Assembly (NCBI GenBank): GCA_029288195.1 | Contig: JARFPR010000430.1 | Location: 1 to 10,366 of the forward strand | Source of the DNA: Gammaproteobacteria bacterium | GTDB lineage: Bacteria > Pseudomonadota > Gammaproteobacteria > GCA-001735895 | Reading direction: 5' to 3' | Length of the DNA stretch: 10,366 nucleotides | Shown: positions 5,725-10,366 of the stretch, one piece after another | Layout: every line of letters starts with the position of its first letter | Position numbering within the stretch: the stretch's first letter is position 1 | Position numbers and translations under genes: made by a program | Notes under the pieces: model-generated | Database searches by the model: none | What the model saw: the letters and a program-made list of their open reading frames with translations, nothing else | Told to the model about the DNA's origin: nothing

Positions 5725-8466
5725 CTAGGCGGCTTCGAGTTTGATCGCGCAGAACTTGAATTCGGGGATTTTGCCGAAAGGATCGAGCGCCTCGTTGGTC
5801 AGCAGGTTTGCGGCGGCTTCGTGGTAGCAGAACGGGATGAACACCTCACCCTTTTTCAACGCGGCATCGGGGCGCGCGTAAGCACGCAGTTCGCCGCGCC
5901 GTGATCTGGCGACAATTTCACCACCGGCTTTCACGCCCATGGCTTCCAGGTCGTGCTGATTCACGTACACCACCGGCACCGGTTCAATTGCATCGAGCAC
6001 CTGGGCGCGCCTTGTCATTGAGCCGGTATGCCAGTGTTCCAGTTGGCGACCGGTAATCAATACCAGTGGATATTCCTCGTCGGGTTGCTCATCCGCCGGA
6101 ATCGACTTCGCTGCAACCAGCCTGGCCTTACCATTAGCGGTCGGGAAATCATCAACAAATACCACTCCCTGGCCGGGATCATTTTCGTCCGCACAGGGAT
6201 AGGTTACCGATGAAGCCTGGCCCAGACGATCCCAGGTAATGCCTGTAATGCTCGGCATGGCGCCACGCATTTCGTCGTAGACTTCGGACACGTGGGTGTA
6301 GTTCCAGTCCAGGCCGATGCCCTTTCCGATATCGCGGATAAGCCACAGGTCCTGTCGTACCTCGCCCGGCAAAGGTACAGCGGCACGTCCAAGCTGCACG
6401 CGGCGATCGGTGTTCGATACAGTACCGTCTTTTTCAGCCCATCCCGATGCCGGCAATATCACGTCGGCAAAGGCCGTGGTTTCGGTCAGGAACATATCCT
6501 GCACCACGAGATGATCCAGTGCCGCCAGTGCCTCGCGGGCATGATTCAGATTCGGATCCGACATCGCCGGATTTTCACCCATGATGTACATCCCCTTGAT
6601 TTTGCCTTCGAGAATGTTGTGCATGATTTCGACCACGGTAAGTCCCGCCTTATTATCAAGCTCGCTATTCCAGTACTCGCTAAAGAACGCGTTAGCATCG
6701 GGATTATCGACGCGACGGTAATCGGGGAACATCATCGGAATCAAACCCGCGTCAGAAGCACCCTGCACGTTGTTTTGACCGCGCAGCGGATGCAATCCGG
6801 TGCCGGGACGACCCACCTGGCCGGTAATCATCGACAACGCGATCAGGCAGCGTGAGTTATCGGTGCCGTGAATATGCTGTGAAATCCCCATGCCCCAGAA
6901 AATCATCGACCCTTTCGAAGTGGCAAACAACCTGGCCACTTCGCGCACCATGTCGGCATCGATTCCGGTTACCGGCGCCATCTTCTCAGGACTGAAATCG
7001 GCTACATTCGCCTTCAATTCTGCAAAATCGGTAGTGCGTTCAGCAATGAATTTATCGTCGGTAAGACCTTCATCGATAATTACGTGCAGAATCGAATTCA
7101 GCAGTGAAACGTCGGTCGATGCATTGAACTGTAGAAAGTGAGTGGCATGCCTCGCCAAATCGGTCTTGCGCGGATCCAGCAGAATCAATTTCTTGCCGTC
7201 GCGAATGGCGTTTTTCATGAAAGTAGCCGCTACCGGGTGATTGGTGGTCGGGTTGGAGCCGATTACCAGGAAAACCTCGGCATGCTTGACGTCTTCGACC
7301 TGGTTTGAAACCGCACCGGAGCCGATGCCCTCGAGCAGGGCCGCGACACTTGACGCATGACACAGCCGCGTACAGTGATCGACATTGTTGGTACCGAACC
7401 CGACCCGAACCAGCTTCTGAAACAAGTAGGCTTCTTCGTTCGAACCCTTGGCCGAACCGAAACCGGCGAGTCCGGCACCGCCAAGCTCGTCCTTGATTTT
7501 GCGCAAACCGCCGCTGGCGAGATCCATAGCCTCTTCCCAGCTTGCCTCGCGAAACATTTTTGACGGGTCGCCCGGATCAAAATGCTCATTCAGCCCTTTG
7601 GGCACACCTGGTTTGCGTACCAGTGGCTTGAGCAAACGCTGGGGGTGATTGACATAGTCAAAACCGTACCGGCCCTTGACGCACAGACGGCTGAAGTTAG
7701 CCGGGCCGTCGCGCCCTTCGACGCGCAGAATTTTATCGTCTTTGACGTGGTAAGTTAGCAAACAACCCACGCCACAATAGGGACATACCGAGTCAACCTT
7801 GCGGTCGGCTTCGATCAGGTGCGCGCCAGTCGCGTTGCTGAGAGCGCCGGTCGGGCAGGCAGCAACACATTCACCACAGGCAACACAGGATGACTCGCCC
7901 ATCGAGTCACCGATGTCGAACACGATTTCGGCGTGATGACCGCGGCGCGCAAGACCGATAACGTCGTTGACCTGCTCCTCACGACAGGCGCGCAGGCAGC
8001 GCGTGCACTGGATACAGGCATCGAGGTTAACCGCGATTGCCGGATGCGACAGGTCAGCCTTGGGCTGATGCCGGGGTTTGAATCTCGGGTTGGCAACCTC
8101 GAGTTTATCGGCCCAGTAGGTCAATTCATTGTCGAGCGTGTAGGACTGCTCAGGCATATCTGACAACAACAACTCGAGCACCAACTTTTGCGATTTCTGC
8201 GAGCGTTCGTTGTCCGAGTTAACGACCATGCCCGGGGTCGGGTTTCGACAACAACTAGGCGCGAGTACACGTTCGCCGTCGATCTCGACCACGCAGGCGC
8301 GACAGTTGCCGTCGGCGCGCAAGCCATCGGTATAACAAAGATGCGGGATCTCGGTACCGGCGCGTTGCGCTGCCTGCAGGATGGTTTCACCCGGCAAGGC
8401 TTCAACCGAAGCACCGTTCAGCGTGAACTCGATAGTTTCAAAAATTGAATCAGGGTTCGCGGCCAT
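5725..8466 (-). CDS. fdsA: NAD-linked formate dehydrogenase, molybdopterin catalytic (alpha) subunit
   Basis: Oxidises formate to CO2 at a bis-MGD molybdenum (or tungsten) centre and passes electrons along Fe-S clusters to the diaphorase subunit. Cytoplasmic, with no signal peptide. In order, the 913 residues show a NuoG-like [2Fe-2S] domain (Cys44, 55, 58, 72), two ferredoxin-type [4Fe-4S] sites (Cys151/154/157/161 and 194/197/200/204), and the cofactor-proximal [4Fe-4S] site (Cys228/231/235/262) with the relay Lys264. The active-site motif DHCTRLCHASSV has Cys369 as the metal ligand (not selenocysteine) and His370. LRGQNNVQGASDAG carries the catalytic Arg562. The C-terminal cofactor-binding domain has HWHTGSMTRR (about 811-820) and FCYHEAAANLLT (about 879-890). 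The HxxxCxxC cluster motif of NuoG is not visible at 100-125. The start overlaps the stop of the upstream gene by one base. No maturation genes (fdsC/fdhD, fdsD) follow. Confidence 0.96.
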   Translation of the reverse strand: MAANPDSIFETIEFTLNGASVEALPGETILQAAQRAGTEIPHLCYTDGLRADGNCRACVVEIDGERVLAPSCCRNPTPGMVVNSDNERSQKSQKLVLELLLSDMPEQSYTLDNELTYWADKLEVANPRFKPRHQPKADLSHPAIAVNLDACIQCTRCLRACREEQVNDVIGLARRGHHAEIVFDIGDSMGESSCVACGECVAACPTGALSNATGAHLIEADRKVDSVCPYCGVGCLLTYHVKDDKILRVEGRDGPANFSRLCVKGRYGFDYVNHPQRLLKPLVRKPGVPKGLNEHFDPGDPSKMFREASWEEAMDLASGGLRKIKDELGGAGLAGFGSAKGSNEEAYLFQKLVRVGFGTNNVDHCTRLCHASSVAALLEGIGSGAVSNQVEDVKHAEVFLVIGSNPTTNHPVAATFMKNAIRDGKKLILLDPRKTDLARHATHFLQFNASTDVSLLNSILHVIIDEGLTDDKFIAERTTDFAELKANVADFSPEKMAPVTGIDADMVREVARLFATSKGSMIFWGMGISQHIHGTDNSRCLIALSMITGQVGRPGTGLHPLRGQNNVQGASDAGLIPMMFPDYRRVDNPDANAFFSEYWNSELDNKAGLTVVEIMHNILEGKIKGMYIMGENPAMSDPNLNHAREALAALDHLVVQDMFLTETTAFADVILPASGWAEKDGTVSNTDRRVQLGRAAVPLPGEVRQDLWLIRDIGKGIGLDWNYTHVSEVYDEMRGAMPSITGITWDRLGQASSVTYPCADENDPGQGVVFVDDFPTANGKARLVAAKSIPADEQPDEEYPLVLITGRQLEHWHTGSMTRRAQVLDAIEPVPVVYVNQHDLEAMGVKAGGEIVARSRRGELRAYARPDAALKKGEVFIPFCYHEAAANLLTNEALDPFGKIPEFKFCAIKLEAA

Positions 8467-8480
8467 TACTGTTGCTCCTC
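8466..8480 (-). promoter_or_regulatory. Translational coupling site between the two formate dehydrogenase genes
   Basis: On the minus strand the first gene ends TAA and the next begins ATG, sharing one base (TAATG, 8468-8464). A strong Shine-Dalgarno sequence, GAGGAG (8480-8475), lies eight bases before that ATG, inside the last codons of the first gene. Ribosomes finishing the diaphorase subunit can restart directly on the catalytic subunit, which suits production in equal amounts. Confidence 0.8.
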
Positions 8481-10178
8481 GATACCCAATTCATGGGGAA
8501 AATATTTAATAACTGACAGGATCGGATTCGGCGCGGCCTGCCCAAGGCCACAGATCGAGGCGTCGATCATAACAGTGGATAAGTCGTTCAATTGCTCGAT
8601 ATCCCAGTCGCCAGTCGCCATGATGCTGACGGCCTTCTCGCAGCCCACCCGGCACGGCGTGCACTGGCCGCAGGATTCGTGAGCGAAGAACTTAAGCGAG
8701 TTCAGAGCCGCCTGTTTAGCGCTGTCCTGGTCCGACAGCACCACGACTGCCGCGGAACCGATAAAACAGCCATATTCCTGCAGGGTGTCAAAATCGAGCG
8801 GGATATCGTTTAAGCTGGCCGGCAAAATACCACCCGAAGCGCCGCCCGGGAAATAGCCGTAAAACTGGTGACCGTCTAGCATGCCACCACAGTATTCCTC
8901 GATCAGTTCCTTGATAGTGATGCCTGCCGGTGCGAGATGTACGCCCGGCCTGTTGACACGACCCGACACCGAGAAGCTACGTACGCCCTTGCGCCCATTG
9001 CGACCCTGCGCATCAAACCATTCCGATCCCTTCTCGATTACGTCCCGAACCCAGAACAGCGACTCACAGTTATGCTCAAGCGTCGGGCGACCGAACAGGC
9101 CGACCTCGGCGACGTAAGGCGGGCGTAGTCGCGGCATCCCGCGCTTGCCTTCGATCGACTCGATCATCGCCGATTCTTCACCGCAGATGTAGGCGCCCGC
9201 GCCGCGGCGAATTTCTATATGGGGGAGTTCGTATCCGGATTTTTCTTCGAGTTCGGCAACGGCAAGCTTCAGATTCTGTATCACCGAGGGGTACTCATCC
9301 CGAATGTAGATATAACACTTGTCAATTCCGATCACCTTGGTTGCAATCAGCATGCCTTCGAGAAAGCGATGTGGATCGGAGAGCATGTAGAAACGGTCCT
9401 TGAAAGTTCCGGGCTCACCTTCGTCGATATTGACGGCACACAGGCGCGGTGCGGGTTGATCGCGCAGGATGCGCCACTTGCGTCCGAGCGGAAAGCCGGC
9501 ACCGCCGAGACCGCGTAGCTGGGTGCCTTCGAGCGCCTCGATAATCGTGTCACCGCTGATATCACCACCGAGAAGGCGCTCATATAACTGGTAACCACCT
9601 GCTGACCTGTATGCATCGAAATCGATGCTGTCATCTGGCATCGGTTGAGCAATATTGCCTGCATCGACCGCGGATTTAACCGCGTCGGCTGTTGCAGTAT
9701 CGACCGTGTACTGGCCAACCACCGCAACCGGCGCCTTGTCACATCGGCCGACACAGGGAACGCGCTGCACGCGCACACCGTCACCGAGCGAGGCTTCAAG
9801 CGCATTGACAAGTCCTTCGCTACCGGCCATTTCACAACTGACCGAATCGCAAACGCGCACGGTGAGCGCCGGTGGCGCAACGTCGCTTTCCCGGATCACA
9901 TCGAAATGGTGGTAAAAACTCGCGACTTCGTAAACCTCGGTCGTGGCGAGGCGCATTTCGTGGGCCAGCGCGGTCAGGTGTGCTGCCGACAAGTGCCCGT
10001 GTTTGTCCTGGATCTTGTGCAGATGTTCGATTAACAGGTCGTGAGCGCGCGATTCTTCGCCGAGCAGATTCTGAACTTCGAGCAACGCATTAAGATCAAC
10101 CACTCTGCCCTTGATCTTGCCCCGGCGGCGTTGCTTGCGATTGTCGACCGCGTCGGAATTGAGCTCAGGTTGCGACAT
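8466..10178 (-). CDS. fdsB: Formate dehydrogenase diaphorase subunit, natural NuoE-NuoF (FdsG-FdsB) fusion
   Basis: Takes electrons from the catalytic subunit and reduces NAD+ through FMN. The 570 residues hold two modules. Residues 1 to about 165 are a NuoE/FdsG-like helical plus thioredoxin-like domain with a [2Fe-2S] site at Cys110, 115, 142 and 146 (VRVCDSVSC and PCVGRCDKAP). Residues from about 195 to the end are NuoF-like: LRGLGGAGFPLGRKW and NIDEGEPGTFKDR for FMN/NAD, GAGAYICGEESAMIESIEG (326-344), and a [4Fe-4S] site at Cys503/506/509 (SCGQCTPC) with Cys543. Length and layout resemble the beta subunit of the two-subunit Methylorubrum Fdh1 rather than the three-gene fdsGBA set of Cupriavidus or Rhodobacter. 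The N-terminal 25 residues are basic and probably disordered. The ATG at 10178 has only a weak ribosome site (AGAGA), flanked by an ACAG/CTGT inverted repeat (10180-10191). It is the first gene of the operon. Confidence 0.95.
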   Translation of the reverse strand: MSQPELNSDAVDNRKQRRRGKIKGRVVDLNALLEVQNLLGEESRAHDLLIEHLHKIQDKHGHLSAAHLTALAHEMRLATTEVYEVASFYHHFDVIRESDVAPPALTVRVCDSVSCEMAGSEGLVNALEASLGDGVRVQRVPCVGRCDKAPVAVVGQYTVDTATADAVKSAVDAGNIAQPMPDDSIDFDAYRSAGGYQLYERLLGGDISGDTIIEALEGTQLRGLGGAGFPLGRKWRILRDQPAPRLCAVNIDEGEPGTFKDRFYMLSDPHRFLEGMLIATKVIGIDKCYIYIRDEYPSVIQNLKLAVAELEEKSGYELPHIEIRRGAGAYICGEESAMIESIEGKRGMPRLRPPYVAEVGLFGRPTLEHNCESLFWVRDVIEKGSEWFDAQGRNGRKGVRSFSVSGRVNRPGVHLAPAGITIKELIEEYCGGMLDGHQFYGYFPGGASGGILPASLNDIPLDFDTLQEYGCFIGSAAVVVLSDQDSAKQAALNSLKFFAHESCGQCTPCRVGCEKAVSIMATGDWDIEQLNDLSTVMIDASICGLGQAAPNPILSVIKYFPHELGIEEQQ

Positions 10179-10209
10179 AACAGTTCTCTGTAGTCTGGGT
10201 CCACTTAAG

Positions 10210-10236
10210 AAAAATCCCCGCTCTTGATGAGCGGGG
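10210..10236 (-). terminator. Rho-independent terminator after the universal stress protein gene
   Basis: CCCCGCTC (10216-10223) and GAGCGGGG (10229-10236) form a perfect eight-pair stem with a five-base loop. On the minus strand it is followed by ATTTTT. It lies about 60 bases past the stop codon at 10295 and only about 30 bases before the start of the formate dehydrogenase operon. It separates the two units. Confidence 0.88.
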
Positions 10237-10294
10237 CCAAAGTTTAACCCAAGGAGGAGCTAACAAAAACATGCGAATGCGAAGTCACGGCACG

Positions 10295-10366
10295 CTAATG
10301 CGCCATCACCGTAATAATATTGGTATTACTCAGCAGGTAGCTGGTGACACCGCCAAACAGGCGCTG
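10295..10366 (-). CDS. Universal stress protein family, C-terminal fragment
   Basis: The last 23 codons and a TAG stop are in the window. The rest lies beyond the right edge. The visible end contains RLFGGVTSYLLSNTNIITVM and finishes MAH. This matches the last strand-helix-strand of UspA-like proteins, where G(S/G)VTxxLLxxxxxPVLxxx closes the ATP-binding fold. Here the usual Pro-Val is Ile-Thr. The expected role is stress-related nucleotide-binding, with no specific substrate readable. It is on the same strand as the formate dehydrogenase genes but is separated from them by a strong terminator, so it is probably not part of that operon. The call rests on a short fragment. Confidence 0.7.
   Translation of the reverse strand, partial: QRLFGGVTSYLLSNTNIITVMAH

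Noticed and set aside
8091..8200. Possible selenocysteine use in the formate dehydrogenase catalytic subunit
   Set aside because: The active-site position (residue 369) is an ordinary cysteine codon in DHCTRLCH, and no in-frame TGA is present in the gene.
10271..10366. Plus-strand open frame at the right edge preceded by AGGAGG (10252-10257)
   Set aside because: The spacing to the ATG is 13 bases, too long. The opposite strand encodes a recognisable universal stress protein C-terminus over the same bases.

Overview
The window reads as a chromosomal segment of a proteobacterium, most likely a gammaproteobacterium. This is inferred from the gene set (malate synthase G, a molybdenum formate dehydrogenase of the NAD-linked Fds/Fdh1 type, a PIG3-type quinone oxidoreductase, a universal stress protein) and from the style of the intergenic repeats. 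It is not proven to any finer rank. No phage, transposase, CRISPR or defence gene is visible.

Left part (1-2190) is visibly AT-richer and sparsely coding. It holds a short conserved-type protein (325-546, +), a predicted lipoprotein of unknown function (737-1537, -) with a clear terminator, and a 59-residue acidic protein (1832-2011, +) with a good promoter and Shine-Dalgarno site. The spaces between them carry degenerate copies of a short inverted repeat built on GTCYGCTT / AAGCRGAC.

Middle part (2193-5570) has two divergent metabolic genes: glcB (malate synthase G, -) and a zinc-free quinone oxidoreductase (+), separated by a 222-base promoter region.

Right part (5571-10366) opens with a REP-like pair of inverted GC-rich hairpins between convergent genes. 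A two-gene formate dehydrogenase operon follows on the minus strand, transcribed from right to left. Its first gene is a natural fusion of the NuoE-like (FdsG) and NuoF-like (FdsB) diaphorase subunits. Its second is the molybdopterin catalytic subunit (FdsA). They overlap by one base (TAATG). The enzyme should oxidise formate to CO2 and pass electrons through iron-sulfur clusters to FMN and NAD+. Upstream lies a rho-independent terminator and the last 23 codons of a universal stress protein.

Functionally, the segment links C1 oxidation (formate to NADH) and C2 assimilation (glyoxylate plus acetyl-CoA to malate). They are separate transcription units, so this link is only neighbourhood inference. 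I found no convincing undescribed multi-gene system. The more unusual points are the compact fused two-subunit formate dehydrogenase, the degenerate inverted-repeat family, the REP-like doublet and the two small uncharacterised proteins.
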